A DNA stretch of 64,000 bases from Verpa conica (taxonomy: Eukaryota > Ascomycota > Pezizomycetes > Pezizales > Morchellaceae). Where the stretch lies: NCBI GenBank assembly GCA_033030425.1, contig JAUFSD010000017.1, positions 434,001 through 498,000 on the forward strand, read 5' to 3'. Shown one piece after another: positions 27,601 through 40,299 of the stretch (the stretch's first letter is position 1; the number at the start of each line of letters is the position of its first letter). The notes below the pieces were generated by a model that searched no databases, was not told the origin of the DNA, and worked only from the letters and a program-made list of their open reading frames with translations. Made by a program: the position numbers and the translations under genes.

Positions 27601-28927
27601 GGTTTCGGGGAACCGTAGGGTGACCGCGTGCCTAGAACTGCTACGTCGGCGACCATAGTATTAATAAAGAGCCTGGTCACTGCTGGCTACAAGCGATGGG
27701 CCGCTCCCTCTCGCTTCGTGGGATTTGGGGTCGCTTGATGAGGGGGAATTCTTGCTTCTACAACCGCTCGCTTCCCGGGTGCGCCTAACAAAAACAAAAG
27801 GATAGGTGCATGATATTAGATCGCATCTGTAGGATCTCTCTGGTTGAAATCTAATTCCGTGTCCAACCCCTCTATCTAGCTGACTGGTACGCATAAATAC
27901 TGGGAGAGACAACTAAAAAAAAAAGGTAGTAATCATAGTGGGGATTCTTTCTTTATGATAATTGAACTAAGCTATTCCCAAATTAATAGATAGGCATAAG
28001 TGTAAGCTCACGTTATATAATGGAATTACCCCTCCTGTCACTCTGGTGACCGTTTCCTGTAATGGTACATGCTCATATGGAACATGGCCTATGTATCCAA
28101 CGAAAGATGGGCATTTCCTTGGGCGACCGCGCGGCCACACAAGGGGAATACGGACCGATCAAAGAAAAAGGAAAGAAAAAAGGAAATAAGGTTCTCTCGG
28201 TAACTCATACCCTTTCGGTGGACTGTCATACAATGCGGGAGATTGGCGAAGTGTTGAAAAAGATCAATTCTATCGATTTGGATGAAGAAATGATGTCTTG
28301 ATTGCTCAAAAGCCCCTCTCGTTCCCGCAAGCCATGCAGGTAATAAAAAAAGTGTGAAAAAGAGGAAAAAGAAAAAAAAAACTAGAGGATCCGACAGTAA
28401 GGCTTCGTCTCCAAGAAAGTATTGCCCAAAAGCAAATAAAAGGAAACATTTTTATTGATAAGGGAATTTGAGAAGGGCATGACAACGCGCATACACTGTC
28501 TCTCCGTCTGCCCGTAGTATATTTTTACTACTGTTAACTATTGGGTCTTATTCGAGCCATGTACGGGTCAATACTTTTTTTCCTACGTTTATTTAGCTCC
28601 GGGAGAGAGTATGGTTCTCCGCCGCGGCATCGAAATTGGCTTCCCGACTGCCTACATGTAGCTTTTCGCGCGGCTGGCTCTTAGGCGCTTTGTTCTTCAA
28701 TCAAAATATAGCGGGGTGCGCACGTATGTGCTGCATTGCGCATCCTATGTTGGGTATATCTTCTGGTATACTATTACTGCAAGCCTTACAATTAGATGGG
28801 TCTTCTAGGACCTAACTGGGAACGGAATAAAAAGAGACCTATCGCATGAGCACCTAGGGGGTGACAACACTTGGACCAAGTATACCCAAGTAAATAAGAA
28901 TCTCACGAGAAACTCAGTTTATTTTTT

Positions 28928-29206
28928 CTAAGTTGCATGTAGTTGGGCACGAATCATCTCGGCGCAATTTCTAGACAGAAACTCGTTGACCGTTCCGTTA
29001 TCAGATATCCCCCTGGCGAAAATTTCTAGTGGTGGGGAGTCCTTAACGATGGTGCCAGCATGGATATGCTCTGCTATGACGAAAACCTTAATCAATGCTA
29101 CGGCGCCGTATATATCTCGGGACGGCTGCGGTGTAACTTCTTCCGTAGTGGTCGGCGACGCAGGATCGAGCTGGCATACAGGGAAAAATAAAGCTGTGGC
29201 GTACAA
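28928..29206 (-). CDS. unrecognised open frame, possible gene remnant
   Basis: About 90 codons open to a stop at 28928-28930. No ATG opens it, so if real it is a terminal exon or a fragment. The wording (IYGAVALIKVFVIAEHIHA, then FLSRNCAEMIRAQ) is faintly like the end of a BTB/POZ domain, but I cannot confirm that. Upstream frames are closed by stops. Confidence 0.2.
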   Translation of the reverse strand: MYATALFFPVCQLDPASPTTTEEVTPQPSRDIYGAVALIKVFVIAEHIHAGTIVKDSPPLEIFARGISDNGTVNEFLSRNCAEMIRAQLHAT

Positions 29207-29230
29207 ATAGGTCAGCCCTGGGTACCATAT

Positions 29231-29544
29231 ATGTTACAAAAATCTATCTCGCATATTCAACTATTGGTGATGGTGAATAGAGAGGGGGAGCTCCTGGCTT
29301 CTAGCCCCTCAGCCCCGCTCTTGAATCCCACCATCTCGGTCAAGGTGACGAGCTTCGATTTCAGGTATGTTGTCACCTGCTACCCTTATTCCCACCTCAG
29401 GTCTTCTACATAAATAATCACTAACTTGATCGGACTAGCCCCCACAACCTCGTACCCATAGACGCCCACGTTTTTCACCGCGGAGCTCTAAAAGATCTCC
29501 GGTCCATTTCAGCTCAGATAGAAAATATTATCGAACAGCTCTAG
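29231..29544 (+). CDS. possible small two-exon gene or gene fragment
   Basis: Exons 29231-29364 and 29439-29544 join over a 74-nt intron with a GTATGT donor, a CTAAC branch-like site at 29421 and a CTAG acceptor. The result is a continuous 79-codon frame. The joined protein reads sensibly (VMVNREGELLASS, then IDAHVFHRGALKDLRS). The first segment is loosely like a roadblock/LC7 strand, but I do not recognise the family. It could be the 3' part of a decayed gene. The support is splice consistency only. Confidence 0.3.
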
Positions 29545-30225
29545 TCTCGACCCACATGGGATTGTGACCATTTAGGTTTGAACGCCGATCCGGAAGATCT
29601 TTTCATACATACGGTTACCCCTCCTGCCAATGTATAGACATTGTGTAATACTAGTATCATATTTTATATTGGGTATATTAGAGCTCACTACAGGAGCCGC
29701 GCATAGTCGGTACAGATTATCGGCGGTTAAATATGGATACGAAAAGGTGGCTATGAAATTCGCTTTTCTACGAGGTACCGGGGGAAGCCGGGACCTCAGC
29801 CCAGATATTGCGTATCCTGCGCTAAAATAAGATTCTTCCAGTAGATCAAACTCTATAGAGAATTTGTATTTCTTAATAGTAATAACTTGGGGTGTTAGGA
29901 GGACGAAATGGGTGTTTGTGCGTATGGAGTGGTAATGGCGAGTGAGAGGTCAAGATGTAGATTCATACAGATGGGGACTACTATAATAATAGTGGTAGTT
30001 CATAGCTGTGGCACAGGTAGGAATTTGAGCACACTGAGGATATTTGGGACCCCTAAAGTATCTAAGATCACCTAATCGTTACTTAAGTTAAGGTCTTCTT
30101 GTTGGCTTGTCTCGGGGTTCCATAAGAGCGTGGGGCCGCTGGTGATCCAAGCGCCTAGGTTGGTGCCGTTTTTGAGCCGCAACCCATATTTTCGGCCATC
30201 ACTCCCAACGACCTATGCAGCAAAC
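29545..30225. other. spacer upstream of the TrpRS gene
   Basis: This includes a 66-codon unrecognised plus-strand frame (29630-29830). The rest is the upstream region of the mitochondrial TrpRS gene. Confidence 0.4.
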
Positions 30226-31581
30226 ATGAAACGTTACCCTAGACTCCTCAACTCTCTTTCAAAATGGGCTTGCCTTCACTCCCGCCGGAATCCTCTGTAT
30301 TATTCACATCGGGGTCTCCAGACATCCGCATCCACATCAACATCGACTAGGCCTGAAACGATCTTCTCTGGCATTCAACCTACTGGCGTTCCCCACCTTG
30401 GAAACTACCTTGGTGCTCTTCGACAATGGGTCAACTTCCAGAACTCAATGCCGGAATCGACAAAATTGATATTTTGTATCGTTGATCTCCACGCTATTAC
30501 GTTACCTCAGAATGCTCCCAGTCTCCGGCAATGGAAGAAGGAAATGCTCACAACATTGCTGGCAATTGGGCTGAATCCTGATAGATGCATAATATTTGAG
30601 CAAAGTCGAGTCCCTGCTCATTCAGAATTGATGTGGATTTTGAGCTGTGTAGCAAGTACAGGCCGATTGTCACGGATGACACAGTGGAAGGTGGGTTTTT
30701 TTTCCCTTGGAAATTTTAGGGCGGGGTAATTCTGATACTGAGGGGTAAGCACTTGAATATAGAGTAAATTAGGTATCTCAGAGGAACATCACTCTCTTGA
30801 GGGCAAGTCTACAGTGGAACTTAAGCTGGGTTTATTTTCTTATCCAGTACTTCAAGCAGCTGATATATTAGTGCATAGGTTAGGCACTGCAGAGATTCTC
30901 CTTGTTTTGTTCGTTTACTATTCTAGTAGTGATCTGACAGTTCAGTAGGGCAACACATGTTCCTGTGGGTGAAGACCAAGCCCAGCACCTAGAACTGGCA
31001 AGAGAAATTGCGGGTGCCTTTCACCATGCCTATGGCAAAGCCTTCCCCTTTCCGGCAACGCTTCTATGTAAGTAATTTACTGCATTCAATCTTTGGACAA
31101 GGGAACTGACCTTGGGCCAGCTCCTGCCAAACGTGTCATGTCCTTAAGCGACCCAACCCAAAAGATGTCAAAATCAGCCTTAGATCCTAAATCTCGGATC
31201 CTACTCACTGATAGTTCCTCAGAAGTACACCGGAAGATTAGGGTGGCGTTAACAGACTCGATCACTAATAGGATTACTTATGATCCTAAGAACAGACCCG
31301 GGGTATCAAACTTGGTAGAGATATACGCACACATGCAGGGTCGGGAAGACTTTGAACACGTGGCAAATGAGTTTGAGGGCTTGAAAATGAAGGCCTTTAA
31401 AGAGAGAGTGGCGGACTGTATTAACGAGAATATGGAGAATGTAAGGAAGGAGTACACAAGAATCTCTGAGACGGAAGGAGACGGGTATCTGGAGAAGGTG
31501 GTCAGAGAGGGTTCCCAGAAGGCGGCAGAAAGTGCCGAGGAAACGATGGTAATAGTTAGGAAGGCTCTAGGTCTACTCTAG
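30226..31581 (+). CDS. MSW1: mitochondrial tryptophanyl-tRNA synthetase
   Basis: Charges mitochondrial tRNA-Trp. The exons are 30226-30690, 30763-30878, 30949-31067 and 31121-31581, giving 386 residues. The introns are 72, 70 and 53 nt. The N-terminal 40 residues are rich in Arg, Ser and Thr without acidic residues, a likely mitochondrial transit peptide. The class Ic HIGH motif appears as PHLGN at residues 56-60 and the KMSKS loop at 248-252. MTQWK|SKLGISEEHHSLEGK and LFSYPVLQAADILVH are family landmarks, and the first splice restores MTQWKSKL exactly. The length fits bacterial-type TrpRS plus a leader. The ATG at 30226 in an AAC context was preferred because no earlier in-frame ATG exists. 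Confidence 0.95.
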
Positions 31582-34500
31582 GCGCTTTGATCTATGTAGT
31601 GCTCGTGTGCTATAAAGTTCGCGTGCCCGCGATCTCAAACTCTACTTGGATGGGCCAATATTTCGTGTGGTAGGATTTCACGAGCCTTAATGGGTCTGGT
31701 AATTAGACCACTCTGGGGCGGATATTGTGGCTGATAGCAAACGAACACCATATCGGAAACAAAGGCTTACTCATATGATAGCCGTGCTGACTGCAGACGC
31801 CGTGTTCGTATTGCAAGTTGTACCAGAAGCGACGCGTGCTGACAGTAAATTTTGTTATTTACAGCACCTCATTTCCAATCGTGGTGCTCACAGGATCTGC
31901 CAGAGAACATAGAAACGAAATTAAAACGAAATTGGAAGGTTTGTCCGGCGATCTGAGCCGTTCGTGAGGATCAACCGTTCCTGGAATCGCAGTAATAATT
32001 CCTGGACGGATTCGGTGTGATAAGCGGCCCCAACGATATCCCTGTAGTTGGTCAAGCGCGTAAAATCAGCAGAAAAGCATGGCAGCATTAACACGCGCAT
32101 GCCACGCTTTACAACGTGGTTCTCCTGGCTCCCACGTTCGCGTTCCTGGCACCTTTCCTTATGAAGAAAAAAGGTTATGGGCAGAGCTTCCGCATGGGGA
32201 TGTACCCCCCGCGATTAAACAAAATAGTCATATAACTCCCCCCCACATCCCGCATTAAACAAATGGGTTATGAAGGTTTAACTAGACGAACTTGCGGGAA
32301 TATTGATTCTATTTGCATAATACCGGAGATGGTTGACGAATGTAGTATGTTGACTTGGGGTAACTGGTGCATACTATTTCTGTTCATTCATTACAATAGA
32401 AACCTGCGTGGGAAAGGCTAGTGGTAGTGGTAAGTAAGCAAAGAGATTATAAACTTGCCTACGGAAATGTAATATACAGCATAGAATTCCCAGGCTCATT
32501 TTATAATCCAAATATAAGCCACTTGATTTACGTGGCCTGGCTCTTGATGACCAAACAGCTTGTTCAACAACGGGTGATATATGACTTATTAACCTATTAG
32601 TTTACCTATCGTCAAGATATTCTATAGGCTATTAGAATTCAAAGCGCTGAGAGAATGAAAAGTGGACCGGTGGGGGCCCTAGATACAGACTGCCGGGAGG
32701 GTAGGATTTCTATGCGTTGGCAACTGGAGGAAGTTTCTAAAAAAACTCTATTTTTGTAATTCTTCTAATCAAAGATTTTGGCCTTGCGCCATAAATTAAT
32801 GATTTTCAGCATTCTAGGACACCGAGAAACCGAGTGATATTCCATGGTTTGAATATTTTCCAATTACAATATTCGGCTGTTTTTGTAGGAACTGATAGAT
32901 ATATATCTTAAGAGATTAGAAATATAGAGATATACCTAGTCTCTGTGTTACAAAAGGCGAGAAGAGAAAACAGAGGATTTAGCTCATGATCGGCTTCCGG
33001 GGCTTACCCATTACAAAGAAGCCGTTTTTGACGTATTCTTGCATTAGGATATCACATTAAATGGGTGGGTTGTTGGCTGATGCTGCTGAGATGAACCTTA
33101 TCTGCGGTGTGGAATTTCGTGCATGAGAAAATTCCTGCATCTTTCATTGGTTTTTGCTGAGGCCTAGACAGGCATCGATTCGATCAATGTACGTTTTCGC
33201 AACAATACATATTGGATCATTAGTTGCGTTATTATATATTCTAGAATTAGGTGCTAGAGGTTACACTCAGTTTTCTCTTTATTTGACGTATTATCACTAG
33301 CTATGTTCTGGCCTTTCGTGCATGGACTATTTAATTCTCTGGAGCCGGTATAGCATTAATTTTCAGGTATCTCGGGCGGACATCGTAAGTAGGTTGGCGC
33401 GCACGTACTAGAGGTATGAAAAGACCTGTTAGGTATTTTGCATATTCTGAAACCCTGGTAAGCCTTATGGTCGCCCATAGCTTAAATCTACCGATTGGAG
33501 GGGGTCTCTTGCTTCTTATCATGCATACCGGGTTAATTACAGTGCAAGTGGGAAAGAGTTTTGAAGTACATACCTAAGTCTCTTGACTGGTTCATCTTAG
33601 GTACCCATAGAGATAATCTAAATAAAAGGTTGATAAATGTTTCTTGAAATTCCTGCACTGCCGTTATAACCGGTTCTGATATCAGAGACTAGAGACCCCC
33701 ACCAAAATACTCTTGGCCCTATGAGTATCAGTAGAATATAGTGGAATTGCCAATTCAAACCTTTTTCCGATCTGGCGATCGGTTATGCGCATATTCCCCG
33801 ACTTACGAGTAATTAAAACGTGGTTGGAATCCAGTCGACATTCCAATCCCAATAGCTACGTGCATGTCTTTCCGGAAGTGGCCTCTCTGCCGAACGGGTG
33901 ACATATCATCCGCTGTTATCAGCACGGTAAGTGTTAAGGAGTCTCCCCCCCACGTGGCAACAACGATGACAATAGAGAAAAACCTGGGGTCCTGTCATTG
34001 GAGAAGTACGAAATTATATCTGCTTAAAAGGTTATAGAATGGTAGATGGTTTTGGCGGGGAAAAATTTCTTTCTGTTTCCACCCCCGCACTGCACCACGT
34101 GTTTTCCTCGTGGATGGCTTCGGCCTGGGGGATGAGTGGCAGAGTAGAAACATTATGACGTTTCGTTTCATCTGTCTTAGAAGATTACAGGCTTAAAATG
34201 TCTTTCCTTGAGGCGCGCGCCAAGATGGGTGTGAAGCCCATGTCTCTTTCTTTTTTTCTGGCTCCCGGGAGTTATCCCATCCCAAATGGTTCTATTGCAG
34301 GGAGAACAGGGTCATGAAAGTTGACCTATTGATCGATGGATTTCTGTGATTTGCCCTCCCAACGTTGAGATGGATTATGTGTATAAGTCATTGGTTAATT
34401 GCCCATCCAGTCATCCGTCAACTAACTTCTGCCATCTGATATCATACTGACCGGCTTCTCCCGGGCCCTAAATATCGGGACAATTGGATTGATTGGCTTT

Positions 34501-35465
34501 TGTAATAACTTTGTTTTCTACAAAAACCCGTGATGCAGTACAGTTGTCTTGCATGGCGGGTGAGTAAACGTACGCGCCCAACCTTTCAAGTCTAACTAAT
34601 AAGCAACTTCTTTGCTGGCCGAGGTGTACCGACTAAACCTTTTTTTCCATCCCAAGTGCGCTTCGCACTCTATTCCCAGTACCGGTATCCTCACCATGTG
34701 GCAATCCTATAACTCAGTCGAAACCATCCGCGGAATTTCTTCCAGGAATATGACTTCACTTCTTCTGGGATTTAAGTAGCGTGAGTAGTTGAACCAAGCT
34801 AGAATTGGGCTCGATCGAAACGTAACTTGTACACGTGTGTCCATAATTCCATGGGGAAGTACCGTGATATGGCGTGTCAGCTATAGTGAAAACACCTGTG
34901 TTTTTTTTTACCATAGAGATGCTTAAATTAGTCGGGCTCATAGTATCGGCAAAGAATGTCTAGATCTAACTTTGTAAAATCGAAGCTTTGAGATTCGATT
35001 GATGTCATTATCTCACAAAAAACTGATCTGGAGTCATAAATGATCACTCGATCAATTATCGGGCTTACTTAGGTGCCGATCCTTTGCTTTAATTTGCTTA
35101 GTTTACTCATCGATAAAAGTATATGATCATTTAGTATGATTGGCACTTGAGCAGACGTGTCAAATGGCCTAAATTTCTAAATAATTTGAGTCGTATGCTA
35201 CGGTCATAAACGTATTTTGATTTAACATAATCGCAAAGATCTAGGTGAAACCGCTCCTAAAACTTAAAAATACTTGTAAAAAAAGCGCTAGGATATATAC
35301 ATTCATTATCGCAAAAGACCACAATAATAATAAGAGGTGGTAAGAAAATCGCCAACTGATATTTCAGTAGGCTAGTATAGATATCCACCACTCAAAACGC
35401 CACTTGATTATGCAATTCAAAACTCCAAAGGGAAAGGTATACTTTATTAAACGAGAGTTCCCGAA
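31582..35465. other. gene-free AT-rich stretch
   Basis: 3.9 kb with no frame over 65 codons that resembles a protein. Reverse ATCACTCGG word at 32830-32838. The low coding content and AT-richness suggest decayed repeat DNA, but no terminal repeats were found by eye. Confidence 0.5.
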
Positions 35466-38400
35466 TCAAGCATCGATTCGTGTTTGGTTGCCATTGTTTC
35501 GCTCAGGATCGGCCATTCTGTATCGGATTCTATTAGTACTTGAAAATATAGGGTGTTTTTTAAATTAAATTTTACGTACCTGATGACCTTGACTTGGGTC
35601 GATGTATTCGTGCTATTCATTGCCTGGGGTGTGATCAAGATAAATTGTTTCCCGACTGAACGTTCAGCAGCTTTAATCTGTGCGACTATTAGTTTAAGCT
35701 GTTTTATAAAGAGGCCATATTTTTAAAGAAGCTTACCATCATATTCACACTGATACTGCGGTTGATTGCATCCATAAAGACATCAAACTCATCAAGGCAT
35801 CGAATTGGGGAACCCATTGCTTCCCACAAGGAAAGAAGTAGACAAATTGTCGAGAAAGACTTTTCTCCGCCTGAAAGTGTCTTCGGTCCACGATTGCCGG
35901 TTTCCTCCTGGCCGGGTTGAACTTCAATGATAAGCTCAGGAGGTTTTCGGGTATGTTCGAGTCGCAAGCGTCCTTTAAATGCACGTTCACTCATCATCCA
36001 GGTAAACTGGGCTCGAGCGCGCGCGCTGATGTAACGCTGGAACAGCGCCCAGCGGCGTGTACGCTCATTGTATACCCTAGTTTCGATCTAAACATGGAGA
36101 TATTAGAAGATGTACTTAATAAACTTTTGTTAGAAATAAACCCACAGCAAGAAGTTTTGTAAAAGACTCTCTCTGGTCCCTCGCATCGATATAATGCTTT
36201 GATGCTTCCGCAAATTTTCCGTGGATATGCTCTGCAGTTCCTCCAAGCCTAAGGTAGCGTTAATAGGTTACTTCCAGAAGCAGGGGAAGATAGCATACGT
36301 AGCCTCAGCGCGTGCAAGCTCTTTGTGAAGTTTGACCAATCTCCTGTCTAGAGTATCACCCGTCTCCTGATCAGGTACTTCAACACGGTCACAAATTTGC
36401 GAAGCCATCAAAGTATATTCCTCAACCATTGCTTGCTGTTTTGTAAACTCCTCTTCTAGACGAGCTGCTTCCTGTTGATACTTCTCGAGCTGTTCATACC
36501 AATGGTTCTTATTCGCAAGACATTGCGATCGCTTGCGTTCAGATTTGTACAGCATAGCCTTTGAAAAAGTCAGTATTTTGCTGTGGTGAAGGCGCGGGTT
36601 TCATCACTTTTAGATCCTCTACTTGCTGTTGAGCAAGAGCCAGGTCCTGCTCGGTTGATTTGACTTGCGCATAAAACTGTTCGCCTGCTGCATTGAGTTC
36701 GTCTCTTCTGACGACGAGTTCCTCAAATGAGGCTGTCGATACACGTAGTTTTTCCGTAAAGGCCTAGAAAAAAAGTATATAAGTGAATATGTTTTATTTA
36801 GTAGAGATCCAGGTAACTTACCTTTAACCTCTCTTGCAAAGCACTTAGTTTACCATCCTGCGCGGCCTCTTCCAATTTGGATTTACAGTCCTCAACCTTA
36901 TCCTCAGCCCTATGGAGTTTTATTTCGAGAGCTCTCTTGTGGCGCTATATAAATGTTAGAGTAGTTCTTCCTAATAATGATAGGGATTCGGTACATACAC
37001 TATAGCCTTGGATGGAATGTTGCAACTCGTCAAAAATATGTTTTTTGCTCTGTGCATGCTGTTCGAGGTCTACGAGTTCATGTTTGAGACGTTGAATATC
37101 TTGTTCAATAAACCTACTCAATGGTTAGCACGAAATCATTAATGAGAATACGCTGGTAAGACTACTTTGTTTGTGCTCCAACATCTGTCCTCATTCGAGC
37201 TGTTTTCGCGAAGACAGGAACAGGAGTCACACCCATAGCCCCATTACTAGATAAAGTTAGTTATGGAATTAATTTGATTTAGCCTAGGGTTTACTTACTT
37301 GCCACCAACCTTCAAGCCCCAGCCTGGACGCTTCACATTAAGGGCATAGCATGAATTTATGTGGTCTTGCTGAGTTCTTTTTTCCATCACATAATTCGCC
37401 TCCTCTAGGTCCTCAATTAGGATAACTTGTTCAATAGAGTTACCAATAATGAGCTGTCTTTTTACGTTTTCGTCACTGATCTTATAACTATTAGTGACAA
37501 GAATAAAGATAAAGAATGTGTTAAAATACCTCTAGGATCCTATAGATTGTCATGTAACGAGGATCGGGCTCGATGAGATTCATAGGTTTGATTTGAGTAA
37601 TACTCAAGGGATATTCACTATTGGGGTATCAGTAGTGCTTTCGAGCAGTATCCTTTGATGGGGCATGTCACTTACCAACCAACGGTACTCATCAATCGCT
37701 TTAAGATCTCGCTGTCTTCATAACAGGTAACAACAAAGTTCATTAGATTGTTACCTAAAAACCGTTCGATGATACTCCACCATTTCGGGTCGCGAAGCGT
37801 GATGTACATTCCTACTGGGCCAACTGGTTTGACACGAAAGTTGCGCTCATTATTGATGGCCTTCAGAAGCTGTTGTAATTTTGGGCCAAAAACCCTTAGA
37901 AAGTCTCCCTCTGCATTACTAATTTGCCTGAGAGCGGTTTGTTTATTTCCAATCTCAGTTTTTTTCGCCTCGACAAGTCTATTGGCCTGTTCAAGCTCTA
38001 GCCTTGCGTTTTGGAGTGTAGCATTATCATCCCTGTTCTTTTGGTTATGGGTATCTATATCAGCTTTAACCCTAGCAACATCATTTTCAGCGTTCCGCTG
38101 GTCTTCCATCAGCTGAACGTTGCTCCCACCATTGGCCCCTTCCAGCCTTTCTTCCTCCTCCTTGATTTCTTGGTTAGTCTCTTTAATCTTCTTGTTTGCA
38201 CCAGTAAGGTTCCCTCGAATTTCACGTTCCGATGCCTGTCACTCCCAATTAGGTCAGGAGGGTATAAAAAAATAAAGGGTAGAAGCTATATACCTGCAAG
38301 CTCTGAAGGTCCTTTTTATTGTTATCCATTTGCGTCTTCGCTGCTTCTTTAGCTTCTTCCAGAGGGGTCAAGTTTTCTTCTTCTTTCTTGACCCTTTCCA

Positions 38401-39748
38401 TCAGATCTTCGTGCACACGGTTTGCATCGTCGAATTGAACCGACGCTTGTTCACGTTCCTCTTCCGCCCGCTCAACTTTACTCTGAGATGTTTGGACCGC
38501 TTCCTTGAGTACCACCAGTTGTTTTTCAGCATCTCTAACCTGCGCCCATGCCATCTGGAATTGCAGGCTCTCGATCCGGTCCCTCAGGGTATTGTGGCTT
38601 TCCAACTGTTGCACCTTCTCATTCCATCGATCCATATTCGCCTTCAGCTCTGTTAAATCATCAACTTTTGTCTGCAGGACCGCCTCCGTACTATCAATCC
38701 CATTCTTAATAAGCGAGTAATCCTGATCTAGTTGTTCTAACTGCACGCCCTTCGCAAAAAACTTGTATTTTTCCTGGTTCGTTGAGGAGCTCAAAAACGC
38801 ACGGGCTAAATCCTGTGTCAGAACATTCATGGGATTATCAACCTGTAACCCAAACCAATCACAAATCTCATCGAGCTCCTCTTTCTTAGAGGATACAATT
38901 TTCCCCTGCTTTGATTTAAGCTTATAGCCGGTGCTACCGTCACGACTGAAGTTCCGTTCGACAATGATAACATCGTCATATTGTTCCCGCTTGAATCCTT
39001 CACCACCGTTCTTAATCTTGACTGTGATTCGAGCAAGTCTATTTTTCACCGTTAGCACTGGGCCTAAGAGAGGGGGTGCATAATTTGGTTAAAGCTCTTA
39101 CTCCTCGCCTTCCTTGATAAAACTCTTCATCGCACTCCCCCGATTCGTACTCGCTGCCTTCCCACCAAGAGCTAATGTAATAGCTGTAAGAATTGCGCTC
39201 TTTCCACTTCCATTATGCCCGATGACAAAGTTCATAAACGGGCCGAACTTGATCTCTAGAAATTTATGACACTATTTCTCTCATTAGCTACGCCCCTCCT
39301 GATTCCCTAGAGCTCCACAAACCATGAAATTCTCGCAAATAACACTAAGGATAATTCCACCCTCCGCCGGTTTCTAAAAACATTTCCCAATAAATTAAAA
39401 AATTTCCCTATGTGGCGGTGGGGGCGGGGGTGTGAGGATCTATCACATACGTTCTCAACCACCTGGTTCATCTTCTCCCTGATCTCCAGCGCAGCTCTCT
39501 GCGTAGATGCATCCTCTGCCTTCCAATCATAGTTGTCATCTTCTGGATGATCATCATGACCAGTGCGTGCCCTTTTCGATGTCTAATAATCCTCTCTCGT
39601 TAGCAAATACCCAGCCTTGTTTTTTTATGGGTGAAGTTGGTAGGAGATCCCATACCAAGTGTCTCGCAGGGGCGGGGGTTGCATCATCGAATTCGCTCTC
39701 CTCGTCATCGCTCTCAACTGCATTCCTTCGTCGTTTCGAAACCGCCAT
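35466..39748 (-). CDS. SMC6: structural maintenance of chromosomes protein 6
   Basis: Core ATPase of the SMC5/6 complex, acting in DNA repair and replication-fork stability. I resolve 17 exons: 39748-39656, 39582-39451, 39373-39323, 39271-39102, 39038-38294, 38235-37676, 37617-37530, 37480-37299, 37246-37166, 37113-36999, 36944-36822, 36763-36608, 36558-36299, 36248-36146, 36087-35737, 35698-35580 and 35517-35466. Together they encode 1126 residues. Walker A is GHNGSGKS at 110-117; the 51-nt exon supplies the [10 protein letters not shown] strand before it. Coiled coils flank a hinge at about 505-680. The C-terminal ABC signature [10 protein letters not shown] starts near 1024 and Walker [11 protein letters not shown] near 1050. 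The length is normal for the family. Introns are short (38-77 nt). Confidence 0.96.
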
Positions 39749-40299
39749 TTGGGTGGGAAAGTTGGGTCTGCTGGGATTGCGGGTGTTGAGACGCGTAAAG
39801 GTCTAAAGGTCGCGACTGCTTGGCTGCATTTAAATTACTGCTGAGTAACAAGCGAGGGCCCACGCGCAGCCGCCAAGGCGAGGGCTGCCAGTGACGACAC
39901 TTCCCGGAGCCATAGTCTGGCTATGGAGCTCTCTAGTACTGAGGATGGGCGGCCGTAATAAAAGCCTTTCTACTAATATAGGGTCGCCTTGAATCCATTA
40001 CAATAAATAAGTTACAACTAGCACCGATCTGTATACTAACTACGCAGCCAAGAAACTAATTGGCATACTACCAGCTAGGGATAGACTACTAGTCAACAAT
40101 TTTATTGAATATGAAACTTTGTCTTTTTGAGTCAACGTACACGGTTTTATGCAAGACAAACATAGAAAATATGACAAATGAAATAGCTAAACTAAAGAAG
40201 GTCTAATTTCCGACCAAATAATGGTAGAAATCCTACAACACTTATATCTCACATTCTCAACACATACTGTCTATTATCCCCCTAAACTACTCCCTCTAA
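39749..40299. other. spacer between SMC6 and PAN1
   Basis: 550 bases holding the SMC6 promoter and the PAN1 3' flank on the minus strand. No gene seen. Confidence 0.6.

Larger units (their letters stand above)
24032..29230. other. gene-poor stretch
   Basis: About 5.2 kb. The first 600 bases are the upstream region of the bHLH gene and include the ACTGC microsatellite. The remainder has short unrecognised frames only; the longest is 191 codons on the minus strand at 25587-26162, compositionally odd and not called. TACATGTA occurs at 25263 and 28653. Confidence 0.45.
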
